64,000 bases of DNA from Mesorhizobium sp. M1D.F.Ca.ET.043.01.1.1. Lineage in GTDB: Bacteria > Pseudomonadota > Alphaproteobacteria > Rhizobiales > Rhizobiaceae. A model generated the notes under the pieces. It ran no database searches. It had not been told where the DNA came from and saw only the letters and a program-made list of their open reading frames with translations. Below are positions 17,732 through 29,533 of this stretch, in pieces (the stretch's first letter is position 1; every line of letters starts with the position of its first letter). Made by a program: the position numbers and the translations under genes. The stretch covers positions 6,151,001 through 6,215,000 of the forward strand of contig NZ_CP034444.1 of NCBI RefSeq assembly GCF_003952385.1, given 5' to 3'.

Positions 17732-19204
17732 ATGACCGTCATGGCCAAGCCGGAACACAAGGGCACGCGCGCGCTGGTCGAGGCGCCGGCGCTGTCGCCC
17801 GCCACCATCGCCAAGCCCGACCTGATCAGCGTCGAGCAGGCCAAGGCGATGGACGTCGCCCGCATCACCGGCCTGTTCAAGGCGCATCTCAATCCGGGCC
17901 AGCTGCATTTCATGAAGCTGCTCGGCTTCCACAAGGTCAAGGTCGAGCGCGCCGAAGGCATGTTCTACATCGACCAGAACGGCCGCGAGATACTCGACTT
18001 CTTCGGCGGCTTCGGTTCGCTGGCCTTCGGCCACAACCATCCGCGCATCCTGGAAGCGCGCAAGAAATTCCAGGAGGAGAAGCGCCAGGAGATCGCCATC
18101 GCCTTCATGTCGCAATATGCGGCGGCGCTCGCGCACAACATCGCCAAGTGCTCGCCCGGCGATCTCGACATGGTGTTCCTCGGCTCGTCGGGTTCGGAAG
18201 CCATGGAAGCGGCGGTGAAGCTCGCCGAACGCGCCGCCGGCCCGAAGCGGCCGAAGATCGTCTATGCGGAGAACTCCTTCCACGGCAAGACCAAGGGCGT
18301 GCTGGCGATCACCGACGGCCAGCTCTACCGGGCCGACTTCAAGGTGGCCGACAATGTCGTGCGCGTTCCCTTTGCCGACATCGACGCGGTCGAGCGCCTG
18401 TTCAAGAGCGATCCCGAGATCGGCGTGATCGTGCTTGAAACCATCCAGGGCGGCGGCGGCATCATCCAGGCAGAGGCGCAATACTGGCAGAAGCTGCGCG
18501 CGCTCTGCGACCGGCATGGCGTGCTGTGGGTCGCCGACGAAGTGCAGTGCGGCTATGGCCGCTCCGGCCGTTTCTACGCCTTCGAGCACTATGGCGTGGT
18601 GCCGGATGTGACGGCGCTGGCGAAATCGCTCGGCGGCGGCAAGGCGGCGGTCGGCGCCATGATCGCCAGGCGCGACGTCCACATGAAGGCCTATGGCACG
18701 CCGAAGACGGCGATGATCCATGCCATGGCGACGTTCGGCGGCATGGGCGAGGCCTGCGTCACCGCGATCGAGGCACTGAACGTCCTCTATGACGAGGGCC
18801 TGATCGACAATGCGGCTTCGACTGGCGACTACCTCCTGCAGCGGCTGCAGGCGCTCAAGGCGAAATATCCGAAGATCATCAAGGATGTGCGCGGCAAGGG
18901 CTTCATGGTCGGGCTCGAGTTTCACGATTTCTCGCACACCTTGCCGATGGTGCTGCGTCCGGTGGTGAGCGTGCTCGACGACAAGCTGAAGGGCTCGCTC
19001 TCCGGCTTCGTCGGCTCGCTGCTCCTGCGCGACTGCGACGTGCTCGTCGCCTTCACCGAATACAACCGCAACGTTATCCGGCTCGAGCCGCCGCTGATCT
19101 GCCAGCGCGAGCATGTCGATCGTTTCGTCGATGCCTTCGACAGCCTGCTGTCGCGCGGCATCGTGGCGATCGTGAAGGATTTCGTGAAGAGCCAGGTCCG
19201 CTGA
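17732..19204 (+). CDS. Class III pyridoxal-phosphate aminotransferase
   Basis: The 490-residue protein has the standard class III features: FLGSSGSEAMEAAVKLA for cofactor phosphate, WVADEVQCGYGRSG with the pyridine-contacting Asp, and a Lys in VTALAKSLGGGK (about residue 299) as the Schiff-base lysine. Such enzymes transfer an amino group to an aldehyde or ketone. Embedded among sugar-lipid genes, it could aminate the sugar or make an amine donor. About 60 N-terminal residues precede the usual core. The gap to the epimerase is 23 bp, with GAAGGGAG upstream of the start. Confidence 0.9.
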   Translation: MTVMAKPEHKGTRALVEAPALSPATIAKPDLISVEQAKAMDVARITGLFKAHLNPGQLHFMKLLGFHKVKVERAEGMFYIDQNGREILDFFGGFGSLAFGHNHPRILEARKKFQEEKRQEIAIAFMSQYAAALAHNIAKCSPGDLDMVFLGSSGSEAMEAAVKLAERAAGPKRPKIVYAENSFHGKTKGVLAITDGQLYRADFKVADNVVRVPFADIDAVERLFKSDPEIGVIVLETIQGGGGIIQAEAQYWQKLRALCDRHGVLWVADEVQCGYGRSGRFYAFEHYGVVPDVTALAKSLGGGKAAVGAMIARRDVHMKAYGTPKTAMIHAMATFGGMGEACVTAIEALNVLYDEGLIDNAASTGDYLLQRLQALKAKYPKIIKDVRGKGFMVGLEFHDFSHTLPMVLRPVVSVLDDKLKGSLSGFVGSLLLRDCDVLVAFTEYNRNVIRLEPPLICQREHVDRFVDAFDSLLSRGIVAIVKDFVKSQVR

Positions 19205-19212
19205 GGCCGGCG

Positions 19213-20448
19213 ATGCTGACCAGGCCGCCCATTGCCCCGACCAATGCGCTCGACCGGCTGACCGGCGCCGGTCTTGCCTGGGGCGAGGGAACATACGCAC
19301 GGTTCGCCGCGCCGATCGGCGCGGCTGCCTTCTCGCTCTACATCCTGCTCACCGCTGTGACGGCCTGGTTCATGCCAGATGCCAATTGGGACATGCTGGC
19401 TTACCTCGCGATTGCCGAAGAAGGCACCTATCCAGATCCGAAGGCGCTGCATGACTATGCCTACAGCACAGTGAAAGCCGGCGTGTCGGCGGGCGACTAC
19501 AAGACGTTGTCCGATGATGGCGGCGGCTTCCGCAGCCACATGGCGGAAAATGCTGCCGACTTCCATTCGCTGCTCGGCATGTACCGGATCAAGTTCCTCT
19601 ACGCCGGGATCCTGTCGAGTGTCAGCCATGTCGTCTCGCCGGTTGAAGCGATGCGGCTGGTGCAGGTGTTCTCGGCGTTGTTGTTCGGCGCGATCACGCT
19701 CGCCTGGCTGCGCTCGGCAGGCGCGCTGGCGCTGGCGCCGGTCGTCGGCGCGGTGCTGATCATGGCCGCTTTCGGCGACGCGGCACGGGCCTCGACGCCC
19801 GACCTCTTGTGCTCGGCGCTGTTTCTCGGCGGGCTATTTGCCTATGTGCGCAAACGCGAAGCGGCGACGGCGATCCTGCTTTTCCTCGCCTTCATGGCGC
19901 GGCCGGACAACATCGTCTTCCTCGCCATTTTCGCCGTGCTGCTGGTCGCGTTCCGCCAGAAGGCGTGGGGGGCGCTGGCGGGCTTTGCCGCCTCGTTCGT
20001 CGCCTATTTCGCCATCTCGCATTGGGCGCAGCATCCCGGCTGGTGGCCGCATCTGTGGTTCTCCAGCATCGAGCAGCACTACAATATGGACGGTTTCGAG
20101 CCGCCGTTCTCGGTGGCGGCCTATCTCAAGGCTTTCGCCGCCTCGGTGGTGCGCGCCATCGACGTCAACAACTGGGTCGGCGTTTCCGTGCTGGCTTTAG
20201 CCGGATGGTATGGGCTCGACCGCGCCGGGTTCCGGCTCGACCGCCGCGCCGGTATCCTGCTTGCGGCATTGGTGCTCGGCGTGCTTGCCAAGTTCACCGT
20301 CTTTCCGATCCACGATACCCGCATCTATTTCCCTAACCTTCTGCCGCCCTTCCTGCTGCTGGCAGCGCCGCTGATGGCGCTCTGGGCATCGGCGAGCCCG
20401 GGCGGGCAGCGCGAGGCGCAGCATCTCGTTCCCGGAGGCAAGTCATGA
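19213..20448 (+). CDS. Polytopic membrane protein, GT-C-like glycosyltransferase candidate
   Basis: The 411-residue protein has about nine hydrophobic helices. Its first loop carries acidic residues (MPDANWDMLAY, near residue 55), the place where GT-C enzymes carry catalytic Asp/Glu. This type uses polyprenyl-phosphate sugars on the outer membrane face. In the operon it would be the natural transferase for the lipid-linked pentose. I do not recognise a named family; the assignment rests on topology, the acidic loop and context. It starts 8 bp after the aminotransferase and its last codons overlap the FkbM gene. Confidence 0.65.
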   Translation: MLTRPPIAPTNALDRLTGAGLAWGEGTYARFAAPIGAAAFSLYILLTAVTAWFMPDANWDMLAYLAIAEEGTYPDPKALHDYAYSTVKAGVSAGDYKTLSDDGGGFRSHMAENAADFHSLLGMYRIKFLYAGILSSVSHVVSPVEAMRLVQVFSALLFGAITLAWLRSAGALALAPVVGAVLIMAAFGDAARASTPDLLCSALFLGGLFAYVRKREAATAILLFLAFMARPDNIVFLAIFAVLLVAFRQKAWGALAGFAASFVAYFAISHWAQHPGWWPHLWFSSIEQHYNMDGFEPPFSVAAYLKAFAASVVRAIDVNNWVGVSVLALAGWYGLDRAGFRLDRRAGILLAALVLGVLAKFTVFPIHDTRIYFPNLLPPFLLLAAPLMALWASASPGGQREAQHLVPGGKS

Positions 20449-21200
20449 GCCCGGTTTCCAGCTTCGCGCGCGTTCTGTTGTCGCTCGGCTTGCCTGCCAG
20501 CCTGCTCGATCGCGGGCCCGCGCTGCGCGGCACCAAGTTCCTCGCCAAGGCGGCGCTCAAGGCGCGCTTCGGCGGTGGACGGCCGTTCCAGATGGTCAAT
20601 GTCGGCGCCTGCGACGGCGCGCTGTTCGACGACGTGACGCCCTGGCTGCACCGCATCAGGGGTGCTCGGGCGATGCTGGTCGAGCCGATCCCGTACAACC
20701 AGAAGCGGCTGCGCGCCAATTATCCGGACAAAAGCCGCTTCGTCATCGAGCCGGTGGCTGTGACCAGGACAAAGGGCACGATAACGGTCCACACCTTTGA
20801 TGCCGCCGCGCTCGAGGCCGGCACGCTGCCGATCGAGTTCATCGGCTGCTCGTCGGTGACCGACACCAATCTGATGTCGGGCAAGAATGCCTGGGGCGAG
20901 GCCGACGCCAACTTCAACAAGTTCGCGCCGCATCTGAAGGACATCGAGGTGCCGTCGGAGACGCTGCAGACGCTGCTCGACCGCAACGGCATCGGCTATA
21001 TCGACGCTTTCCTGGTCGATTGCGAGGGCGCCGACTGGATGGTGTTCGACCAACTCGAGCTCCAGCGCTACCGGCCCGGCATGATCAAGATCGAGGTCGG
21101 CGCGCTGCCGGCCGCCGAGATCGGCCAGGTCGTGGTCAAGCTGAAGACCGCCGGCTATCAGGTCGGCTTCCAGGCCGAGGACATCTGGGCCTTCGCCTGA
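20445..21200 (+). CDS. FkbM-family SAM-dependent methyltransferase
   Basis: The 251-residue protein contains the SAM-binding VNVGACDGALFDD near residue 50 and the FkbM hallmark VDCEGADWMVFDQL near residue 190. FkbM enzymes O-methylate sugars and polyketides, and in rhizobia some modify surface glycans. It overlaps the membrane protein gene by four bases (ATGA) and ends the operon. It probably methylates the sugar product of this cluster. Confidence 0.88.
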   Translation: MSPVSSFARVLLSLGLPASLLDRGPALRGTKFLAKAALKARFGGGRPFQMVNVGACDGALFDDVTPWLHRIRGARAMLVEPIPYNQKRLRANYPDKSRFVIEPVAVTRTKGTITVHTFDAAALEAGTLPIEFIGCSSVTDTNLMSGKNAWGEADANFNKFAPHLKDIEVPSETLQTLLDRNGIGYIDAFLVDCEGADWMVFDQLELQRYRPGMIKIEVGALPAAEIGQVVVKLKTAGYQVGFQAEDIWAFA

Positions 21201-21295
21201 CTTTCGCCGTCGGCTTACGCTCCACCGCCATTGTCGGCCCGGCCGGCCTTGATGCGCTTGACAAGACGGCGCCGGCCCGTTCAACTTGAGCCATT

Positions 21296-21393
21296 CACCA
21301 GGGGAGTCCCGGCAAGGGGCTGAGATACTGCTGGCTTTCGCGGCGCAGTGACCCGTTGAACCTGATCCAGTTCATACTGGCGTAGGGACGGTG
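21296..21393 (+). promoter_or_regulatory. TPP riboswitch (THI element)
   Basis: The conserved blocks are all present in order: CACCAGGGGAGTC, GGGGCTGAGA, TGACCCGTTGAACCTGATC and CAGTTCATACTGGCGTAGGGA. It lies in the 118-311 bp leader of thiC, so thiamine pyrophosphate binding should shut off the thi operon. A GC-rich stretch up to the thiC start probably contains the expression platform. Confidence 0.97.
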
Positions 21394-21496
21394 CAAGCGC
21401 TTTGCGGGGCTCCATGCCCGAAGACCTGTTTCGCGCAGGTGGACCAAGGCGGCTTTTCATCCTTCCGGCACAGAACTGGGTCTCCAATGCAGATGA

Positions 21497-24366
<2,870 letters not shown>

Positions 24367-24492
24367 CTATGAAGGCGATTGGCTGGCGACGGCCGTCAAC
24401 AGCGACGTCGTGCACAAAGCCAACCGGGCCGAATTTCGATTGAACGACGGCGACCGGATCGAAGTCCTTTCGCCCATGCAGGGAGGCTAGCC

Positions 24493-25266
24493 ATGTTCGA
24501 CCTTCTCGGAGCGGCGCTGCCTTCGCGCCTGCTGCTCGGCACCGCCCAGTATCCTTCGCCGGCCATCCTGGCCGATGCGGTCAAGGCGTCGGGCGCCTCG
24601 GTGGTGACGGTTTCGCTGCGCCGTGAAATGGCTGGCGGCAGGGGCGGCGAGAAATTCTGGTCCCTCGTCAACTCGCTCGGCGTGAGGATCCTGCCCAACA
24701 CCGCCGGCTGTCACTCCGTGAAGGAAGCCGTCACGACCGCCAAGATGGCGCGCGAAGTCTTCGGCACGTCCTGGATCAAGCTGGAGGTGATCGGCAACCA
24801 TGACACGCTCCAGCCGGACGTGTTCGGCCTGGTCGAAGCCGCCCGCATCCTGTGCGAGGACGGTTTCACGGTGTTCCCGTATACCACCGACGATCTCGTC
24901 GTCGCCGAGCGGCTGCTCGGCGCAGGCTGCAAGGTCCTGATGCCGTGGTGCGCGCCCATCGGTTCGGCGCTGGGGCCGGTCAACATCCCGGCGCTGCGAT
25001 CGATGCGCGCACATTTCCCCGACGTGGCGTTGATCGTCGATGCGGGGCTCGGGCGTCCGTCGCACGCGGCAACCGTCATGGAACTCGGCTTCGACGCCGT
25101 GCTCCTGAACACAGCGGTCGCCAAGGCGGCCGACCCGGTCGGCATGGCACGGGCCTTCAGCAAGGCGGTCGACGCCGGCCGCGAAGCCTTCGGCTCGGGA
25201 TTGCTCGAGCCGCGCGATGTCGCCGTGCCGTCGACCCCGACAATCGGCAAGGCGGTTTTTTCATGA
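24493..25266 (+). CDS. thiG: Thiazole synthase ThiG
   Basis: ThiG assembles the thiazole phosphate ring from deoxyxylulose phosphate, dehydroglycine and ThiS-thiocarboxylate. The 257-residue TIM-barrel protein contains WIKLEVIGN, with the catalytic Lys that forms the imine, and the phosphate-binding [11 protein letters not shown] and [10 protein letters not shown] segments. GGGAGG precedes the ATG. The stop overlaps the thiE start by four bases. Confidence 0.97.
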   Translation: MFDLLGAALPSRLLLGTAQYPSPAILADAVKASGASVVTVSLRREMAGGRGGEKFWSLVNSLGVRILPNTAGCHSVKEAVTTAKMAREVFGTSWIKLEVIGNHDTLQPDVFGLVEAARILCEDGFTVFPYTTDDLVVAERLLGAGCKVLMPWCAPIGSALGPVNIPALRSMRAHFPDVALIVDAGLGRPSHAATVMELGFDAVLLNTAVAKAADPVGMARAFSKAVDAGREAFGSGLLEPRDVAVPSTPTIGKAVFS

Positions 25267-25868
25267 AGCTCGATCCGTTCTACCTGATCGTCGACAGCGC
25301 TCAATGGATCGAGCGGCTGGTGCCGCTCGGCGTCAGATTGGTGCAGCTCCGCATCAAGGACATGGAGGAGGAGAGGCTGCGCGCTGAAATCCGCAAGGCG
25401 AAAGCCTTGTGCGCCCGGCACCATTGCCAGCTCATCATCAACGATCATTGGCGGCTGGCGATCGAGGAGGGCTGCGGCTTTGTCCATCTCGGCCAGGAGG
25501 ACCTGCAAACGGCCGACCTTCCGGCGATACAGGCGGCCGGCATCAGGCTCGGACTGAGCACGCATGATGATGCCGAGCTCGAAACGGCCCTTGCGGCGAG
25601 GCCCCACTACGTCGCGCTCGGCCCGATCTACCCCACGATCCTGAAGAAGATGAAATGGGCGCCGCAGGGACTGGAGCGGATCCGTGCGTGGAAGGGACAG
25701 GTCGCGCCTCTCCCGCTGGTTGCTATCGGCGGCCTCAACCCCGAGCGGCTCGACGGCGTTTTCGGGGCCGGCGCCGACAGCGCGGCGGTGGTCACGGACA
25801 TAACGCTGAATTCCGATCCCGAAGCGCGCACCAGGGAATGGATCGAAAAGACGGATCGATGGCGCTGA
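25263..25868 (+). CDS. thiE: Thiamine-phosphate synthase ThiE
   Basis: ThiE couples HMP pyrophosphate to thiazole phosphate. The 201-residue protein shows [26 protein letters not shown] and [10 protein letters not shown], which match the ThiE active-site segments in order. Its ATG overlaps the thiG stop, and its end overlaps thiD by ten bases, so the operon is translationally coupled. Confidence 0.95.
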   Translation: MKLDPFYLIVDSAQWIERLVPLGVRLVQLRIKDMEEERLRAEIRKAKALCARHHCQLIINDHWRLAIEEGCGFVHLGQEDLQTADLPAIQAAGIRLGLSTHDDAELETALAARPHYVALGPIYPTILKKMKWAPQGLERIRAWKGQVAPLPLVAIGGLNPERLDGVFGAGADSAAVVTDITLNSDPEARTREWIEKTDRWR

Positions 25869-26617
25869 ACCGGGACCCGCACGTGCTTGTCGTTGGCGGA
25901 TCGGATTCCAGCGGCGGCGCCGGGATTGCCCGCGATATCGAGACGATCTCCTCGATCGGCCTGCGGAGCTGTCTCGCCGTCACCGCGGTGACGGTGCAGA
26001 CGCATGGCGCCGTAAAGGACATCCTTCATCTGCAACCCGGCCTGGTCGCCGATCAGATGCGGGCAGCGTTGCAGGCCAACGAGGTGGCGGCCATCAAGAT
26101 CGGCATGCTCGCAACGGCGCCGACCATCGCCGCCGTTGCCGCCGTGCTGAGCGAAAATCCGCGGTTGCCGGCAATCCTCGATCCGGTGCTGGCTTCCTCT
26201 TCAGGCAGGCCGCTGGTGGAACCGGATGCCGTCGACGTCATGAAACGTGATCTCATGCCGCTTTGCCGCCTGGTCACGCCGAACCTCATTGAGCTGGCGG
26301 TGCTGACGGGTTCGCAATTGGCCGTGAACGACGAAGACATCTTGCGGCAGGGAAGGCGATTGCTTGCGGCCGGGCCGCGGGCGCTGCTGCTCAAGGGCGG
26401 CCATGGGGCGGGGGCAAGCTCAACGGACATCCTGTTGAGCTCCGGCCGGGAACCCATCCGCTTCGACATGCCCAGGCTTGCCGCATCGATGCGCGGGACG
26501 GGCTGCATGCTGGCCAGCGCGATTGCCGCGCATCTCGCCCGGGCGAATCCGCTCGAGGACAGTGTGCGCGGAGCCAAGCAGCGAGTCTTCGAGAAGCTCA
26601 TGCAGGCTTCCGCCTAG
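25859..26617 (+). CDS. thiD: Hydroxymethylpyrimidine/phosphomethylpyrimidine kinase ThiD
   Basis: ThiD phosphorylates HMP twice to the pyrophosphate used by ThiE. The 252-residue ribokinase-fold protein starts with VVGGSDSSGGAGIARDI, the substrate loop. It carries TPNLIELAVLTG in the middle and the anion-hole segment MRGTGCMLASAIAAH near residue 210, with the expected GTGC. Last gene of the operon; no obvious terminator follows. Confidence 0.96.
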   Translation: MALNRDPHVLVVGGSDSSGGAGIARDIETISSIGLRSCLAVTAVTVQTHGAVKDILHLQPGLVADQMRAALQANEVAAIKIGMLATAPTIAAVAAVLSENPRLPAILDPVLASSSGRPLVEPDAVDVMKRDLMPLCRLVTPNLIELAVLTGSQLAVNDEDILRQGRRLLAAGPRALLLKGGHGAGASSTDILLSSGREPIRFDMPRLAASMRGTGCMLASAIAAHLARANPLEDSVRGAKQRVFEKLMQASA

Positions 26618-26696
26618 ATTAACTCCGGCGCACAAAGGAATTTCTGATTGGTGGCACCTGGGAAAGCGCGTTCGTTCGTCAGGGTCGCTCGGCTCT

Positions 26697-26713
26697 TTCG
26701 CAATGTCGCAAAC
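26697..26713. promoter_or_regulatory. GTCGCAAA motif upstream of the second FAD/GcvT gene
   Basis: TTTCGCAAT is followed by GTCGCAAAC (GTCGCAAA at 26705-26712), 70 bp before the gene start. The same half-site occurs upstream of the GbdR-like regulator and in the MttB/corrinoid intergenic region, so it is a candidate activator site. Confidence 0.3.
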
Positions 26714-26781
26714 AGGCTTCAATCTCCCTACCGCTCCGCCCTATAGTCCCGCCCGCTTTTATCCCTTTGGAGTCGCGGGCA

Positions 26782-29343
26782 ATGGCAGAGTTTCCGAAAA
26801 AGGCGAAGGTCGTCATCGTCGGTCTTGGCGGTATCGTCGGCGCGTCGGTCGCCCATCATCTGATCGAGCGCGGCTGGGACGATATCGTCGGCATCGACAA
26901 GTCGGGCATCCCGACCGATATCGGCTCGACGGCGCATGCTTCCGATTTCTGCTACACGACCAGCCACGATTTCCTCTCCTGCTGGACGACGCTCTATTCG
27001 ATCGATTTCTACGAGAAGATGGGCCATTACGCGCGCATCGGCGGCCTCGAAGTGGCGCGTGTCGGCGATGACGGCCGCATGGACGAGATCAAGCGGAAGA
27101 TCGCTTCGGCCAAAGCCTTCGGCACCCGTGCCCGCCTGATCGAGCCGGCCGAGATCAAGGAAAAGTTCCCGCTGATCGAGGAGCATATGGTCCAGGGCGG
27201 ACTGTGGGATCCCGATGCCGGCCTCGTCATCCCGCGCTCGCAGACGGTTGCCGGCAAGCTGGTCGACCAGGGCGTTGCTTCCGGCAAGCTCCAGGCCTTC
27301 GCCAACACGTCGGCCAAGGAATTGATCGTCGAGAATGGCCGCATCAAGGGCGTGGTGACCGAGCGCGGCACGATCGAGGCCGACTATGTCGTCGTCTGCA
27401 CCGGCATCTGGGGCCGTTTGACCGCGGCACTGGTCGGCGAGGACCTGCCGGTCATGCCGATCGACCATCCGCTGACCTTCTTCGGCCCCTACAACGAGTT
27501 CGCCGGCACCGGCAAGGAGATCGGCTGGCCGCTGCTGCGCGACCAGGGCAACTCGGCCTATATGCGCGACACCGGCGATCCCAAGACCGCCGAGGGCGGG
27601 CAGATCGAGTGGGGTTACTACGAGGAGAACAATCCGCGTCTCTGCCACCCGCGCGACCTGCTGGAAAAGGACCAGGCGCGGCTTTCGCCGTCGCAGCGCG
27701 ACCTCGACATGGAGCAGATCATGGCGCCGCTCGAGCGCGCCATGGAACTGACGCCGATCCTCGGCGAGCTCGGCTACAATGAAGGTCACTCCTTCAACGG
27801 CCTGCTGCAGGTCACCACCGACGGCGGCCCGTCCATGGGAGAGAGCCAGAAGGTGAGGGGGCTGTGGTACGCCGTCGCCATCTGGGTCAAGGACGGTCCC
27901 GGCATGGGCAAGCTGATCGCCGACTGGATGACCGACGGCCGCACGTCGATCGATCACCACGCCATCGACTATTCGCGCTTCTATCCTCATCAGACGAAGG
28001 AACAGTTCATCTGGGATCGCTGCACCGAGACGGCGATGAAGGTCTACAATCCGGCGGTGCATCCGCGCGAGCCCTTCTCCAAGGGCCGCAACATCCGGCG
28101 CTCGCCGTTCTGGGAGCGCGAGAAGGAGCTCGGCGGCTATTTCATGGAACTCGGCGGCTGGGAGCGCGCCCACGGCTATGCCACCAATGAGCATCTCCTG
28201 GAAAAATACGGCAACCGCGTGCCGGTGCGCGAGAACGAGTGGGACAATCGCCATTTCTGGCGCGTCTCCAATGCCGAGCATCTGGCGATGAGCGAGGATT
28301 GCGGCATCGTCAACCTCTCGCATTTCTCGATGTATGACGTCGAAGGCCCGGACCATGTCGCGCTGCTGGAGTGGCTGTGCGCGGCCAAGATCGGCGGCGA
28401 CAACAATATCGGCAAGGGCATCTACACCCACTTCCTCGACGAGGAAGGCATGGTGCGCGCCGACTTCACGGTGATCCGCATGGCCGATCGCTGCCGGGTG
28501 ATCGACGGCGCCGACGCCGGACCGCGAGACTTCCGCTACATGCAGCGTACCGCGCAGGACAAAGGTTTCGACGTCACCGTCACCGACGTGACCGAGAAAT
28601 ACGTCACCATCGGCATCTGGGGGCCGAACGCGCGGGCGACCCTGCAGAAGGTTGTCGAGAACCCCGAGGGCTTGACGCCGGAGAATTTTCCGTTCGCGGC
28701 GATCAAGCCTATTCGGATCGGCGGCAAGGATGTGACGGCTTTCCGGATTTCCTATGTCGGCGAGCAGGGATGGGAACTGCATATGCGCTACGAGGACGGG
28801 CTCGCCGTCTGGGACGCGCTGCGCTCGACCGGCGTCATGCCGTTCGGCGTCGAGACCTATGCCAACACGCGCCGGATGGAGAAGAGCCTTCGGCTGCAGA
28901 ACGCCGATCTCTTGACCGAGTACAACCTGCTCGAGGCCGACCTTGCCCGCCCGAAGGTCAAGGAGAACGATTTTTGCGGCAAGGCCAAGCATCTGGAATA
29001 TCGCGCCCGCGAGCACCAGCCGGCGATGCTCTGCACGCTGGTGATGACCGGGAACACAGATTCCAAGGGGGTCGCGCGCTATCCGGTCGGCACCATGCCG
29101 GTGCAGGATCCCGCGACCGGCGAGACGCTGGTCGACGACCTCGGCCGCCGCTCCTTCACCACTTCGGTCGCCTACGGCCCGACCATCGGCCGGAACATCG
29201 CGCTCGCTTATCTGCCCTGGACCCACTGCCAGGAGGGCCGCAAGCTGCAGGTGGAGTATTTTGGCGAGACCTATCCGGTCGAAGTCGCCGGCGTTGGCTA
29301 CAAGCCGCTCTACGATCCGGAGAATCTCAAGCCGCGCAGCTAA
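26782..29343 (+). CDS. FAD-dependent oxidoreductase fused to GcvT, demethylase-like
   Basis: The 853-residue protein has an N-terminal FAD domain (VVIVGLGGIVGASVAHHLIERG) and a C-terminal half of GcvT type (about 440-850) that would transfer the released carbon to tetrahydrofolate. The usual WHAAG segment around the covalent-FAD His is replaced by GSTAHASDF: the His is kept but the surroundings differ, so this is a separate subfamily from the other two such proteins in this window. I start at ATG 26782 with GGAG upstream. The substrate is probably an N-methylated amine or betaine derivative, not known precisely. Confidence 0.88.
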   Translation: MAEFPKKAKVVIVGLGGIVGASVAHHLIERGWDDIVGIDKSGIPTDIGSTAHASDFCYTTSHDFLSCWTTLYSIDFYEKMGHYARIGGLEVARVGDDGRMDEIKRKIASAKAFGTRARLIEPAEIKEKFPLIEEHMVQGGLWDPDAGLVIPRSQTVAGKLVDQGVASGKLQAFANTSAKELIVENGRIKGVVTERGTIEADYVVVCTGIWGRLTAALVGEDLPVMPIDHPLTFFGPYNEFAGTGKEIGWPLLRDQGNSAYMRDTGDPKTAEGGQIEWGYYEENNPRLCHPRDLLEKDQARLSPSQRDLDMEQIMAPLERAMELTPILGELGYNEGHSFNGLLQVTTDGGPSMGESQKVRGLWYAVAIWVKDGPGMGKLIADWMTDGRTSIDHHAIDYSRFYPHQTKEQFIWDRCTETAMKVYNPAVHPREPFSKGRNIRRSPFWEREKELGGYFMELGGWERAHGYATNEHLLEKYGNRVPVRENEWDNRHFWRVSNAEHLAMSEDCGIVNLSHFSMYDVEGPDHVALLEWLCAAKIGGDNNIGKGIYTHFLDEEGMVRADFTVIRMADRCRVIDGADAGPRDFRYMQRTAQDKGFDVTVTDVTEKYVTIGIWGPNARATLQKVVENPEGLTPENFPFAAIKPIRIGGKDVTAFRISYVGEQGWELHMRYEDGLAVWDALRSTGVMPFGVETYANTRRMEKSLRLQNADLLTEYNLLEADLARPKVKENDFCGKAKHLEYRAREHQPAMLCTLVMTGNTDSKGVARYPVGTMPVQDPATGETLVDDLGRRSFTTSVAYGPTIGRNIALAYLPWTHCQEGRKLQVEYFGETYPVEVAGVGYKPLYDPENLKPRS

Positions 29344-29447
29344 TGCATGTCGCCCAAAAATGCGCAGCGGTTTTGGGACAACGACATGCACCAACACAAA
29401 GACTTAAAGCGCGTCGCCTGAATCCGTTTCAGGGCGACGCGCCTTAG
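29341..29447. repeat. Rhizobial palindromic repeat (GCATGTCG type) with second hairpin
   Basis: GCATGTCG and CGACATGC flank a GCGGTTTTGGGACA core just after the FAD/GcvT stop. A second hairpin follows, GCGCGTCGCC with GGGCGACGCGC. A relative without the second hairpin lies at 38892. It may help terminate the upstream gene. Confidence 0.65.
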
Positions 29448-29469
29448 GCGCGCGTTTGTCCGGATCGGC

Positions 29470-29498
29470 AAAGGCCCGGTCGACGCCGGGCCTTTTGC
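29470..29498 (+). terminator. Rho-independent terminator
   Basis: AAAGGCCCGG (29470-29479) pairs perfectly with CCGGGCCTTT (29486-29495) across a six-base loop, followed by T residues. It ends transcription of the FAD/GcvT gene. Confidence 0.85.
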
Positions 29499-29533
29499 TT
29501 TGTTCATGCCGGATTATCGCTTACCGTTGCGTC

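Noticed and set aside
17642..19300. 552-codon minus-strand frame
   Set aside because: It is antisense to the class III aminotransferase, whose motifs (PLP lysine, DEVQCGYGRSG) are complete.
26728..29397. 889-codon minus-strand frame longer than the gene it opposes
   Set aside because: It is a GC-driven antisense frame of the 26782 FAD/GcvT gene. It lacks any family motif, while the plus-strand product has full domain structure.
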